From assembly GCA_903913645.1 (NCBI GenBank), contig CAIWMA010000342.1, positions 1 to 34,661 of the forward strand: 34,661 bases of DNA, read 5' to 3'. This document shows positions 8,972 through 16,657 of this stretch, piece by piece. The first letter of the stretch is position 1, and every line of letters begins with the position of its first letter. The stretch comes from an uncultured Bacteroidales bacterium. Lineage in GTDB: Bacteria > Bacteroidota > Bacteroidia > Bacteroidales > UBA4417. The translations under genes and the position numbers were made by a program. The notes beneath the pieces were generated by a model. That model saw only the letters and a list, made by a program, of their open reading frames with translations, was not told the DNA's origin and searched no databases.

Positions 8972-10173
8972 TGGTAACACTGATGGGAACTATACGAAAC
9001 TTTATTCTGCCTGTTATACTAATTCTGGCCATGGCGGGTTGTAAGGAAGAGTATTACCCGGCAACCGACAGGCAAAAAGAAGCTCTTGTTGTGAACGGGT
9101 TGCTGACAAACCTGCATGAATCCTTTAAAGTAAAGCTGACAATGGCTTCAGCCTATGACACAACAATTAATAACGAGGGAATTACAGGTGCCAATGTCTC
9201 AATAAATGATGATCTGGCAAATGTTTACCAAATGCTTGAAGATAGCAAACTGAAATGTTATTATTCTGATCCTGATCAATTTACTGCTGTAACCGGAAGA
9301 TCATATTCTCTTCGAATCACAATGCCAAATGGTGAAGTATACGAATCAGTTCCGCAAAAAATGCTGCAATCTGCTGCTATCGATAGCATACATGGAATTG
9401 TGACCAATAAAGATTACTGGTACAAGGACATATTGGGCAACATTGTTTCAAAATCAGTCTATGGATCGGAAACGTTAATGGATATTGGCTATAGCTCTGA
9501 TTCAATTTATCAATTCAGGTTTGATAATTACATAATCAACTGTTTTTCATACATGTACATGTATACTCCCGAGATGCGACGGGCAGAAGTTCCTTTTCCT
9601 CCTCCGAGGAGTTGCCCTGGGCCGGCCTGCCCATACTTGGTTTACAACTGGAACCGGTTCGATTTAGGAACAAACGCCTCTCTCACGGCAAAGGCTCACG
9701 ATTTTTCAATAAAAAAGATTAATAACAGCACCGTTTGTTTTTTTTCGTTTGATTCTGCTTCTTTCCCGGTTTATTATCAACAGGACTCCTGTGGATTGGA
9801 TGCTCAGAACAGATATCTCTGTGCCAGAATCAGGCAGCGCGGTGGCCCGGAAGGAAAAGCTCTTCAAACCCGTTTATACGCATTAAACCAAACCGCATCT
9901 GTATACTACCAGCAGTTGAACAAACAGCTTTCTTTCGAGGGCAAATTATTTGATCCGGTTGCGGTTCAACTTAACGGGAATATAAAGTGTATCAGCGATC
10001 CGGGTAAAATTGCACTCGGGCTTTTCGAAGTATCAGCCTGCTCTACGAAATCCTATTGGTGCGAATTTGATTATGGTGGAGGGAAGACACTTTTTTACCC
10101 TGTATCAGACCTTACAGGCTTACCCGATTCGGGGTCAAATAGGAATCAGCCGGAATTCTGGCTTCCTTATTAG
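8971..10173 (+). CDS. DUF4249 family outer-membrane lipoprotein
   Basis: The start overlaps the receptor stop as TGATG, which indicates translational coupling. A TTG at 8968 is also in frame, and an ATG at 8983 would shorten the N terminus slightly. The N terminus is a lipoprotein signal (hydrophobic run then MAGC, lipidated Cys at residue 24), so the mature protein is anchored to a membrane. The body (about 377 aa) has the DUF4249 layout: 'VVNGLLTN...FKVKLTMA', 'ITGANVSI', a middle section with Cys pairs (RSCPGPACPY), and a C-terminal domain with 'SYWCEFDYGGG'. DUF4249 genes usually sit directly after TonB-dependent receptors and are presumed surface or periplasmic partners, in the way SusD partners SusC; no biochemical role is established. 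At least seven Cys suggest disulfides. The family call is confident, the function is not. Confidence 0.85.
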   Translation: MVTLMGTIRNFILPVILILAMAGCKEEYYPATDRQKEALVVNGLLTNLHESFKVKLTMASAYDTTINNEGITGANVSINDDLANVYQMLEDSKLKCYYSDPDQFTAVTGRSYSLRITMPNGEVYESVPQKMLQSAAIDSIHGIVTNKDYWYKDILGNIVSKSVYGSETLMDIGYSSDSIYQFRFDNYIINCFSYMYMYTPEMRRAEVPFPPPRSCPGPACPYLVYNWNRFDLGTNASLTAKAHDFSIKKINNSTVCFFSFDSASFPVYYQQDSCGLDAQNRYLCARIRQRGGPEGKALQTRLYALNQTASVYYQQLNKQLSFEGKLFDPVAVQLNGNIKCISDPGKIALGLFEVSACSTKSYWCEFDYGGGKTLFYPVSDLTGLPDSGSNRNQPEFWLPY

Positions 10174-10283
10174 CAAAACGACCGTTAAAAAAAGGAGAAA
10201 CTGAAAGTATTTGATTGGTTAGTGCATTGATATAGAGTGATTAGAATACCTTAAATAATTATTGAAAGGTTCCTGATGAAATT

Positions 10284-12026
10284 ATGAAAATCTTAAAAAT
10301 ACTGGTTTCTGTATGTTTCCCTTTTGCATTTCTTGCATTCAGTTTAACTGTGGCAGGAAATACTATTCATTTTGGCGATGAAACAGCATACCTCCAAACC
10401 GACAGGAATGTTTATATAGCTGGTGAGAATATTTTCTATAAACTTTATCTGATAGATTCATGCACGCATAAACTATCAGGAATCAGCAGGATTGCTTACC
10501 TGGTTCTTCGCAACGATAGCAATATACCAATTGCAAAAATTAAGATAAATGCAAATGGCGGATCGGCTTATGGAAGTATTTTTCTGCCTGATTCTTTAAA
10601 GTCAGGCACATACCAGATCGTGGTTTTTACCAATTGGATGCGAAATGCAGGCGAAGAATCATTTTTCGCAAAAGAGATTTTTATCGCAAACCGGTTTGAT
10701 AATGATTTAGCACTGCTTAACACATTTAATGGCTTCGGGAACAAAGGACATGATAGTATACTTCAGAAGCCGGTTGTGAATGCTCCTTTACTAGTTAAAA
10801 CTAATAAATCACAATATTTAAAGCGCGAAAAAATCAGTCTTTCCTTGGCCTTCCCTGAAGGTATACTGGCTGATACGGCCAATCTCTCCATATCAGTAAC
10901 TGAAGATATTCCCGGCAGAGGCAATGATTTTTCAACTGAGAACAACAGCTGGCGAAATGCTGGTAATTCTAAGAGAAGGCTTTCTGAAAAAAACAAATTT
11001 CTTCCAGAGCAAAAAGGTGAAATTATCCAGGGCAGGGTAATTAACCGGGATTCCGGAAAAGCAGTTGCTGGTACTAATGTTTTTTTGTCGGCAGCCGATA
11101 GCCTGGTTAACCTGCAATATTATGTTACCGACAGTACCGGAATGTTCCGTTTCCTGCTGAACGATTATTACTATGGAAAGGACTTGTATTTCAATATCAA
11201 AGATATTCCTGTGGGGCGGCAAAGTGAAATTATACCTGAAGATAAGTTTGAACTGAAAAATACCTTTGTTTCTTCACAACATCCGGATAATCAGTTGCTT
11301 AAAGAATATGTTCTGAAAAGCCAGGACATAGTTACCATTCAGAAAACCTACGAGGTAAAGACAGTGAGTGAAATGAGAAAGAAAGTTAATTCAAACTTCA
11401 GTTGTCCCCAACTTTTTTACAAGCCAAACTACCGTATTTCCCCCGCCGATTTCGTTCCACTGGATGATTTTGCTGAAATGGCAAAGGAAATAATCCCGCC
11501 ACAATTGAATCTGCGAAAACACAATGATATGTATACTGCAACCATGGCAGATGAAAACCTTCATTTGTATATGGACGAGGAACCAGTGGTTTTCCTGGAT
11601 GGTGTTTTAATTAATGATGTTAACCAACTCCAAAGATTGGGCTCAAAGGAAGTAAAGCATATAGAACTGGTATGCACCAGGTTTAATTGCGGCGAATTGA
11701 TTTTCCCTGGAATTCTGGCAGTCTTTAGTAAAAATGAAGAGATCAGAAACATCCGGTTTAATTCTCCTTCGCTTCATACGCAACTCGAAACCTTTCATCC
11801 CTGTTCGATTTATATTAACCAAAGTTATGCACAGGAAATTCCTGGTAACCATCCCGATTTCAGGCAGTTATTGTATTGGAACCCTGATGTGGAGGTTTCT
11901 GCCAGCCACAATCCGCTAATCGAATTCTATGCTTCCGATTATTCAGGGAATTATACGATCAGGATCGAAGGAGTTACCTCGGGTGGTGTACCTGTAAGTA
12001 TTAGTACCAGTATCAACGTTAAGTAA
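10284..12026 (+). CDS. Secreted MG2 / carboxypeptidase-regulatory / plug-like protein
   Basis: The 580-aa protein has a signal peptide (residues 1-25). Residues 36-135 resemble the MG2 macroglobulin-like domain ('YLQTDRNVYIAGENIFYK', then 'SGTYQIVVFTNWMRN'). Residues 245-320 form a carboxypeptidase-regulatory-like fold (GEIIQGRVI...AGTNVFLS...TDSTGMFRF). Residues 425-480 look like a TonB-receptor plug fragment (PVVFLDGVLINDVNQL...KHIELV) without any barrel after it. Proteins combining MG2 and plug-like domains are widespread in Bacteroidota, often 700-900 aa, and are uncharacterised; this one is shorter. It follows the DUF4249 gene by 110 bases and precedes the next gene by 10, so it is probably part of the receptor operon. 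A role as a periplasmic or surface partner of the receptor is an inference. Confidence 0.7.
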   Translation: MKILKILVSVCFPFAFLAFSLTVAGNTIHFGDETAYLQTDRNVYIAGENIFYKLYLIDSCTHKLSGISRIAYLVLRNDSNIPIAKIKINANGGSAYGSIFLPDSLKSGTYQIVVFTNWMRNAGEESFFAKEIFIANRFDNDLALLNTFNGFGNKGHDSILQKPVVNAPLLVKTNKSQYLKREKISLSLAFPEGILADTANLSISVTEDIPGRGNDFSTENNSWRNAGNSKRRLSEKNKFLPEQKGEIIQGRVINRDSGKAVAGTNVFLSAADSLVNLQYYVTDSTGMFRFLLNDYYYGKDLYFNIKDIPVGRQSEIIPEDKFELKNTFVSSQHPDNQLLKEYVLKSQDIVTIQKTYEVKTVSEMRKKVNSNFSCPQLFYKPNYRISPADFVPLDDFAEMAKEIIPPQLNLRKHNDMYTATMADENLHLYMDEEPVVFLDGVLINDVNQLQRLGSKEVKHIELVCTRFNCGELIFPGILAVFSKNEEIRNIRFNSPSLHTQLETFHPCSIYINQSYAQEIPGNHPDFRQLLYWNPDVEVSASHNPLIEFYASDYSGNYTIRIEGVTSGGVPVSISTSINVK

Positions 12027-12036
12027 ACTGTTATAA

Positions 12037-12726
12037 ATGAAAAGATTGTTTTTATTTTTTCTGTTCTTATGCCTTGGATCAGCGCTTTGTGCTCAATCCA
12101 CGAATCTGGATTCGATATTTGAGCCAAAGCTGAGGGGTGAAATTTACCAAGTGCAGAAGGCTGTCAAAGGAAACCAGTTTTATAGCAATGAATGGATCAC
12201 GAGCAATATCCGGATGAGTTCGGGGGAAATGGTTTTCAATAAGCAACTGAAATATAGCATTTTGCTCGACGAAATAATCTGGTTAAAGCCAAATGGTTTC
12301 GAGCAGGTTAAACTTGAAAAGCATTTTATCGATCAGGTTTACTTTAAGAATTATAAAGGGAAAGACGTTTGTTTCAAAAGGATTCTCGCTAAATTGCCTC
12401 TTATGTTGGATTCCGCCGAATTTTTTGTTGAAGTGCTGGTTGAGAAATCGGCTTCACTTTATGTGTATAGAACTGCAAGAATAGAAGGAACCGTTAATAA
12501 TGTAAACGGTATTGATAGTTACATGGATAAAATTGTTCCCGATCCTAATTATATTGTAGTGCTTCCCGATAGCCAAAGAATTGTTTTAAAAAAAATCAGC
12601 AAGCGCAGCCTAATAAATTCATTGCCAGAAAAGTACAGTAACGCTGTTAAAGAAATCGTTCAGCAGAACCATCTTCCCGTCCATACTGAAAGTGATTTGA
12701 CAAAACTGGTTGGTTTCATCCTCTAG
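12037..12726 (+). CDS. Secreted protein of unknown function at the end of the receptor operon
   Basis: The 229-aa product has a clear signal peptide (MKRLFLFFLFLCLGSALCAQ, cleaved near residue 20). The mature part is mostly beta strand, with 'GEIYQVQKAVKGNQFYSNEW' near its start and a helical, charged C terminus ('LPEKYSNAVKEIVQQNHL'). There is no lipobox and no T9SS tail, and I do not recognise a family. It starts 10 bases after the MG2/plug-like gene and so is almost certainly cotranscribed with it. A periplasmic accessory role is possible. Confidence 0.6.
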   Translation: MKRLFLFFLFLCLGSALCAQSTNLDSIFEPKLRGEIYQVQKAVKGNQFYSNEWITSNIRMSSGEMVFNKQLKYSILLDEIIWLKPNGFEQVKLEKHFIDQVYFKNYKGKDVCFKRILAKLPLMLDSAEFFVEVLVEKSASLYVYRTARIEGTVNNVNGIDSYMDKIVPDPNYIVVLPDSQRIVLKKISKRSLINSLPEKYSNAVKEIVQQNHLPVHTESDLTKLVGFIL

Positions 12727-12828
12727 CTAGCTTACTGGAAATACCAGAGATCCTGTGATTTTTAGTTAAAAATCCAGCTATTAGCACCTTCCCACCTATG
12801 CTTTCTTTTAATTGCTTCCCGGCAATTA

Positions 12829-13221
12829 TTATTTCGTTTTTGAGGATGTGTTTTTTGTGAGCACCCAGTAATAAATATATAAAAGGGAAGGCAAACTGAA
12901 GATCAGGAATACCATGATGGCACCCCTGCTATCGGGTGCGTCGGGGTTAAAGAAATTCAGGATGCACATAGTCACAAAGCTAACCAGGGAAATGAAGCCG
13001 CCCAATCCTTCTTTCCAGAGTGCAAGTACAAGTCCTGCAAGTGCGATGCCCCAGATGCCAAAAATAATTAGTATCAGGGTGCTTAAAGGGTTCCCGGTGT
13101 TTCTGCCCAGGCTGTCAATAAAGGTCGCGATACCAAATACCACTGTAAATACAACCAGGAAACTTCCGCTGATCCGGGCTATCAACCGGATAATTTGTTC
13201 AAAAGATTTTTTCTGTTTCAT
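12829..13221 (-). CDS. Small four-helix integral membrane protein
   Basis: The 130-aa protein has a short basic N terminus (MKQKKSFEQ) and four hydrophobic segments at about residues 15-37, 45-67, 73-91 and 97-117, then a charged tail. The layout resembles a small DUF7670-type membrane protein family, a name I give tentatively. No catalytic motif is seen, and function is unknown. The plus-strand frame over the same bases is longer, but its product is arginine- and proline-rich without structure and is clearly a shadow. A good -7 element lies 43 bases upstream. Confidence 0.65.
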   Translation of the reverse strand: MKQKKSFEQIIRLIARISGSFLVVFTVVFGIATFIDSLGRNTGNPLSTLILIIFGIWGIALAGLVLALWKEGLGGFISLVSFVTMCILNFFNPDAPDSRGAIMVFLIFSLPSLLYIYYWVLTKNTSSKTK

Positions 13222-13263
13222 AGTTCAAGATCTGATTAGTAAATTGTTGAATATTGCTTATTA

Positions 13264-13271
13264 CAAATATA
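13264..13271 (-). promoter_or_regulatory. -7 promoter element for the small membrane protein
   Basis: On the minus strand this reads TATATTTG, an exact match to TAnnTTTG. It lies 43 bases before the start codon, so transcription would begin about 36 bases upstream of the gene. No -33 TTTG is visible at the expected spacing. Confidence 0.35.
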
Positions 13272-13359
13272 TGAAGAAATATAGATGTGTTCTATTTTTT
13301 ACCAACAGAAAATTTCTAATGAGATAGAATATTTTAATAGCCAGGCAAATCATATAGCC

Positions 13360-13466
13360 TTAAAACAAACAGGTTGTTTAACCCAAATTACAAGGTGGTA
13401 CATAAAGCCGAACTATTTGCGTTAGTTGGTCAACCCCGACAAAGCAAATGTGTAATCTGGGCTAAA
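13360..13466. repeat. Hairpin plus long imperfect inverted repeat
   Basis: A hairpin at 13360-13381 has arms TTAAAACAA and TTGTTTAA around ACAGG, with one bulged A. Overlapping it, TTTAACCCAAATTACA (13377-13392) and TGTAATCTGGGCTAAA (13451-13466) are inverted copies matching at 14 of 16 positions. On the minus-strand RNA both mismatches become G-U pairs, giving a 16-bp continuous stem. Inside lies TTTGC (13416-13420) with GCAAA (13444-13448). The pattern suits a structured RNA or a small repeat element. Confidence 0.45.
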
Positions 13467-13494
13467 TTCAATTCTTAGGGAATTACAAACTGAC

Positions 13495-13526
13495 TTGAGC
13501 TCCCATGCCAAATTTCTTTAATTTAG
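13495..13526 (+). promoter_or_regulatory. Possible promoter of the GH31 gene
   Basis: TTG at 13495-13497 is followed after 21 bases by TAATTTAG (13519-13526), one mismatch from TAnnTTTG. The spacing is right, but the -7 box ends only four bases before the ATG, so the transcript would be leaderless or nearly so. This makes the call weak. Confidence 0.22.
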
Positions 13527-13530
13527 TGCC

Positions 13531-15672
13531 ATGAGAAAAAAAGCTTCAGGTATATGCCTGTTATTGATTTTTTGTTTCGGAATCATTTATGCTTCCGGAC
13601 AAAGTGGCAAACTTATTGGTAAAAACGTTTGTGTTTTCTATCCTGTAAACTATAATGCCGGGCCACATACGCCTTCATTTGCATTGTTTCAGGAGCCAAA
13701 AGTTATTGGGAATGTTCCTGAAAACTGGACGTTTAAACCAAATTTCTATTCAAATAATGGTAAAACAATTGCTACTTTGCCAATTGCTAAAGGAACAAGT
13801 TTATACGGAACCGGCGAAAATACAGGTTCATTAATTCGAAATGGCAAAAAAGTAACGCTTTGGAATACTGATAACTATAAGTATTCAATTGATAGTGGAA
13901 CCAGACTTTACCAAAGTCATCCATGGGTATTGGGAGTTAATCGGGATGGAACTGCCTTTGGCATAATTGCCGACAATTCATGGAAACAACAAATTGAGCT
14001 TACAGACAGCATCCGGTTTATTTCCTATGGGCCCGCATTCAGGGTGATTGTCATTCAAAGGAGTTCACCACAGGAAGTTATCAGGGAACTGGCAAATTTA
14101 ACCGGGAAAATGGAAATGCCTCCGCTTTGGGCTCTTGGGTATCAGCAATCCAGGTTTTCGTATGTCCCTGACACACGGATTAAAGGCATTGCCGACACGT
14201 TGCGGATGAAAAAACTGCCCTGTGATGTTATCTGGATGGATATTAACTATATGGAACGATTTAAGATATTTACTTTTGATAAAGTTCAAATTCCTGACCC
14301 GAAAGCAGTAAATGATTACTTGCACCAAAAAGGCTTTAAATCAATATGGATGATCGATCCGGGAGTAAAGGCAGAAAAAGATTATTTCGTTTATGAATCA
14401 GGTTCAGAAGGAAATCACTGGGTTCAGAATGCTGATCATAAAGAGTTTAATGGCAAAGTTTGGCCCGGGAAATGTGCATTCCCCGATTTTACCAGACCTG
14501 AAACAAGGAGTTGGTGGAGCGGATTATATAAAGATTTTATGGCCACTGGCATCGATGGCGTTTGGAACGACATGAATGAGCCTTCCGTGTTTGATGGGCC
14601 TGCTGGTTCCATGCCTGAAAATAACTGGCACAGGGGAGGAGGTGATCTTCAGGCTGATGTCCATCTTCGTTATCACAATGTTTACGGAATGCTTATGGTA
14701 AAAGCTTCACGCGAAGGAATATTAAAAGTAAATCCCGAAAAACGCCCGTTTATACTTTCCCGATCAGGATATTTAGGTAGTAACCGCTTTGCTGCTACAT
14801 GGACCGGCGACAACTGTGCCACGGTTGAACACATGAAAATGTCTATTCCCATGTCGTTAAACCTGGGCCTTTCCGGACAACCTTTCAGTGGGCCTGATAT
14901 GGGTGGATATTCTTTCAATACTTCACCTGAGCTATTTGGGCAATGGATTGCAATGGGTGCATTTTTCCCTTTTATGAGAGGTCATGCCGAAAAAGGAACA
15001 GTCAACAAAGAGCCATGGGCCTTTGGGACGGAACTAGAAGACGTGTCGCGCACTGCATTAAACCGGCGTTACCGGTTATTGCCTTATTTCTACACCTTAT
15101 TTCAAGAAGCTGCTAAAACAGGGATGCCTGTTATGCGGCCTGTTTTTTTTGCTGATCCTAAGGATAGTACACTCAGAAATGAAGAACAGACTTTTTTACT
15201 TGGCGATGATTTACTGATAATCCCCAAATGGGCAGTAAATCCTTCTTTACCAAAAGGTACCTGGCGAACCATTTCAATAGCTGGCGAAAACAGTTCAACC
15301 GACAAATACCAGTCTGATGTCAAACTGAAAGGCGGTGCCATCATTCCTTTAGGGAAGTACATTCAAAACACAACCCAATATAGTACCGATTCGCTGACAC
15401 TAATTGTTTCGCTCGACGAAAACGGGAAAGCATCAGGCTCCTTGTACGAAGATTCAGGAGACGGTTTTCAGTATAAAAACGGCGAATATTTGATTTCCTC
15501 TTTTTCTGCAAAGCAAGTTGGCTCAGTCGTTAAAGTTGAAATAACAGCCAGTGAGGGCAAACTGAAACCTGCAAAAAAGAGATACAAAGTGGTTGTTGTA
15601 ACTAACAGTGGATCAGTCTCAAGTAACTGGATTTCCAAAAACAGCGTATCGGTTAAGCTTCCATCAGAGTAG
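13531..15672 (+). CDS. Exported GH31 family alpha-glucosidase-like glycoside hydrolase
   Basis: The 713-aa protein has a signal peptide (residues 1-25, cleaved near YASG). It then has an N-terminal beta-sandwich (about 50-190), a (beta/alpha)8 barrel (about 195-560) and C-terminal beta domains. The GH31 signature GVWNDMNEPSVF gives catalytic nucleophile Asp347, and WTGDN gives the acid/base Asp427. GH31 enzymes retain configuration and act on alpha-glucosidic or alpha-xylosidic bonds. The conserved motifs favour alpha-glucosidase, but substrate cannot be fixed. Length is normal for the family, and nothing is broken. There is no T9SS tail, so it is likely periplasmic or held in the outer membrane by other means. 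Its stop lies four bases from the stop of the convergent START-domain gene. Confidence 0.93.
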   Translation: MRKKASGICLLLIFCFGIIYASGQSGKLIGKNVCVFYPVNYNAGPHTPSFALFQEPKVIGNVPENWTFKPNFYSNNGKTIATLPIAKGTSLYGTGENTGSLIRNGKKVTLWNTDNYKYSIDSGTRLYQSHPWVLGVNRDGTAFGIIADNSWKQQIELTDSIRFISYGPAFRVIVIQRSSPQEVIRELANLTGKMEMPPLWALGYQQSRFSYVPDTRIKGIADTLRMKKLPCDVIWMDINYMERFKIFTFDKVQIPDPKAVNDYLHQKGFKSIWMIDPGVKAEKDYFVYESGSEGNHWVQNADHKEFNGKVWPGKCAFPDFTRPETRSWWSGLYKDFMATGIDGVWNDMNEPSVFDGPAGSMPENNWHRGGGDLQADVHLRYHNVYGMLMVKASREGILKVNPEKRPFILSRSGYLGSNRFAATWTGDNCATVEHMKMSIPMSLNLGLSGQPFSGPDMGGYSFNTSPELFGQWIAMGAFFPFMRGHAEKGTVNKEPWAFGTELEDVSRTALNRRYRLLPYFYTLFQEAAKTGMPVMRPVFFADPKDSTLRNEEQTFLLGDDLLIIPKWAVNPSLPKGTWRTISIAGENSSTDKYQSDVKLKGGAIIPLGKYIQNTTQYSTDSLTLIVSLDENGKASGSLYEDSGDGFQYKNGEYLISSFSAKQVGSVVKVEITASEGKLKPAKKRYKVVVVTNSGSVSSNWISKNSVSVKLPSE

Positions 15673-15676
15673 GCAT

Positions 15677-16309
15677 TTAAGGTTTTGCTGGTTTCTTCGA
15701 CAAAACTCTTTCGCGTAATGAGTGGATGGCTTTAAAGGGTGTTTCTGGAACGATTATATTATAAACCCAGGCCGGTACATTGCCGCCTGGGTCAATAAAT
15801 CCTTCAAGCATCACATGAACATTCCCGTTTTCTAAAGGCTGTACGGTCCATTTTTGATGGTATTTGTTAATGCGTACGAGGTCTTGCTTTTCAGGGACAA
15901 CATTGGCTAATGGCCCTGCAGAAAAAGTCCTTACTCCGGTCAATGGGTCTGAGGTTATTCTTGTGTCAGCCACTAAATCACGATTAGTAATCGGCCAGGG
16001 CATATTATAAATCAGGTAATACTGTATAAATGAATTCTCTTCGAAGGCAAGTACTTTTATATCACTTATGTTTTTATCCCACCAGTCATCATTCCTGGCA
16101 TTGCCTAGCATGGAGCAGACTTTTTCAAAAGCTGCATTGAAAGTTGTTTCTCCCTTAAAAGATTTTAATGAATTTTTCCCTTCTAGCCGCGTATATATTT
16201 TTATGCCATCTTTCTCTTTTACAAAGTTCCATGGCTGGCTGTACAAGGCAGAAATTAGGCACGAGTTTAAAAGTGAAAGAATAAATACAATCCTGAAATT
16301 TTTGTTCAT
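15677..16309 (-). CDS. Secreted START-domain lipid-binding-like protein
   Basis: The 210-aa protein has a signal peptide (MNKNFRIVFILSLLNSCLISALYSQ, residues 1-25) followed by a START domain over nearly the full mature length. Hallmarks are 'PWNFVKEKDGIKIYTR' at the start, 'WWDKNISDIKVL', 'YNMPWPITNRDLV' at about 112-124, the 'WTVQPLENGNVHVML' strand and the C-terminal helix over the binding cavity. START domains hold a hydrophobic ligand such as a lipid or sterol; bacterial members of this size are mostly uncharacterised. The ligand is unknown. It has its own predicted promoter just upstream and is probably monocistronic. Family membership is confident. Confidence 0.85.
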   Translation of the reverse strand: MNKNFRIVFILSLLNSCLISALYSQPWNFVKEKDGIKIYTRLEGKNSLKSFKGETTFNAAFEKVCSMLGNARNDDWWDKNISDIKVLAFEENSFIQYYLIYNMPWPITNRDLVADTRITSDPLTGVRTFSAGPLANVVPEKQDLVRINKYHQKWTVQPLENGNVHVMLEGFIDPGGNVPAWVYNIIVPETPFKAIHSLRERVLSKKPAKP

Positions 16310-16329
16310 TTAAGTTAAAAATTGCAATA

Positions 16330-16337
16330 CAAAAGTA
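16330..16337 (-). promoter_or_regulatory. -7 promoter element of the START-domain gene
   Basis: On the minus strand this reads TACTTTTG, an exact TAnnTTTG match. A T-rich stretch (TTTTC) about 17 bases further upstream may serve as the -33 element. Transcription would start about 14 bases before the ATG. Confidence 0.45.
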
Positions 16338-16388
16338 CAGGTTTCTTTCAAGTGAAAACTCAGAAAAGAACGTCTTGCCTCAGTTTTT

Positions 16389-16459
16389 ATATTCTTGGTG
16401 GATCGGAATTGTCCCAAATTCAATTATACGCCTTCCTGCAATTGAATTGGCAAGAATAT
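16389..16459. repeat. Nested perfect inverted repeats between divergent promoters
   Basis: ATATTCTTG (16389-16397) and CAAGAATAT (16451-16459) are perfect inverted copies. Inside them AATTCAATT (16417-16425) and AATTGAATT (16440-16448) are also perfect, extended by CC/GG with one bulged A. The two right arms are contiguous, giving a long stem with one internal loop and a 14-base apical loop. It lies upstream of both promoters, so it is not a usual terminator. Confidence 0.5.
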
Positions 16460-16581
16460 TGAAATTGCATAAGTGGTTTTTTTACACTGCTTATTTCTTT
16501 CGGAAACCGTTAATGTTTTACTTTATCCAATCTTCGTACTTCAATTAGCTGGCTTTTTAAGGAATTTACAATAAGGATATT

Positions 16582-16589
16582 TATATTTG
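16582..16589 (+). promoter_or_regulatory. -7 promoter element of the CotH-like gene
   Basis: TATATTTG is an exact TAnnTTTG match. A start a few bases downstream would give a leader of about 60 bases to the ATG at 16658. No clear -33 element is seen. Confidence 0.4.
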
Positions 16590-16657
16590 GTATAAAGATT
16601 GAATACTGTTTCAAAATGTTTTATAATTGTGCCGATTCTCCAGAACTAATTTTTTTT

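Larger units (their letters stand above)
13222..13530. other. 309-base divergent gap with promoters and inverted repeats
   Basis: This gap lies between the small membrane protein (minus) and the GH31 gene (plus). It holds a -7 element for the former, a weak promoter for the latter, and the inverted-repeat region at 13360-13466, each listed separately. No gene is seen. Confidence 0.5.
16310..16615. other. 306-base divergent gap with two promoters and a nested inverted repeat
   Basis: The gap separates the START-domain gene (minus) from the CotH-like gene (plus). It contains a -7 element for each (16330-16337 and 16582-16589) and, between them, the inverted repeat at 16389-16459. All are listed separately. 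No gene is seen. Confidence 0.5.

Noticed and set aside
6251-10173. SusC/SusD-type polysaccharide utilisation locus
   Set aside because: The second gene is a DUF4249 lipoprotein, not SusD, and the GH31 gene is separated by a minus-strand gene, so it is not part of the same operon.
12727-12828. Terminator between the convergent genes
   Set aside because: No stem of useful length followed by a T-run could be found in these bases.
12914-13327. 137-aa plus-strand open frame over the small membrane protein
   Set aside because: The minus-strand product has four regular hydrophobic helices and a promoter box; this one is arginine- and proline-rich with no structure.
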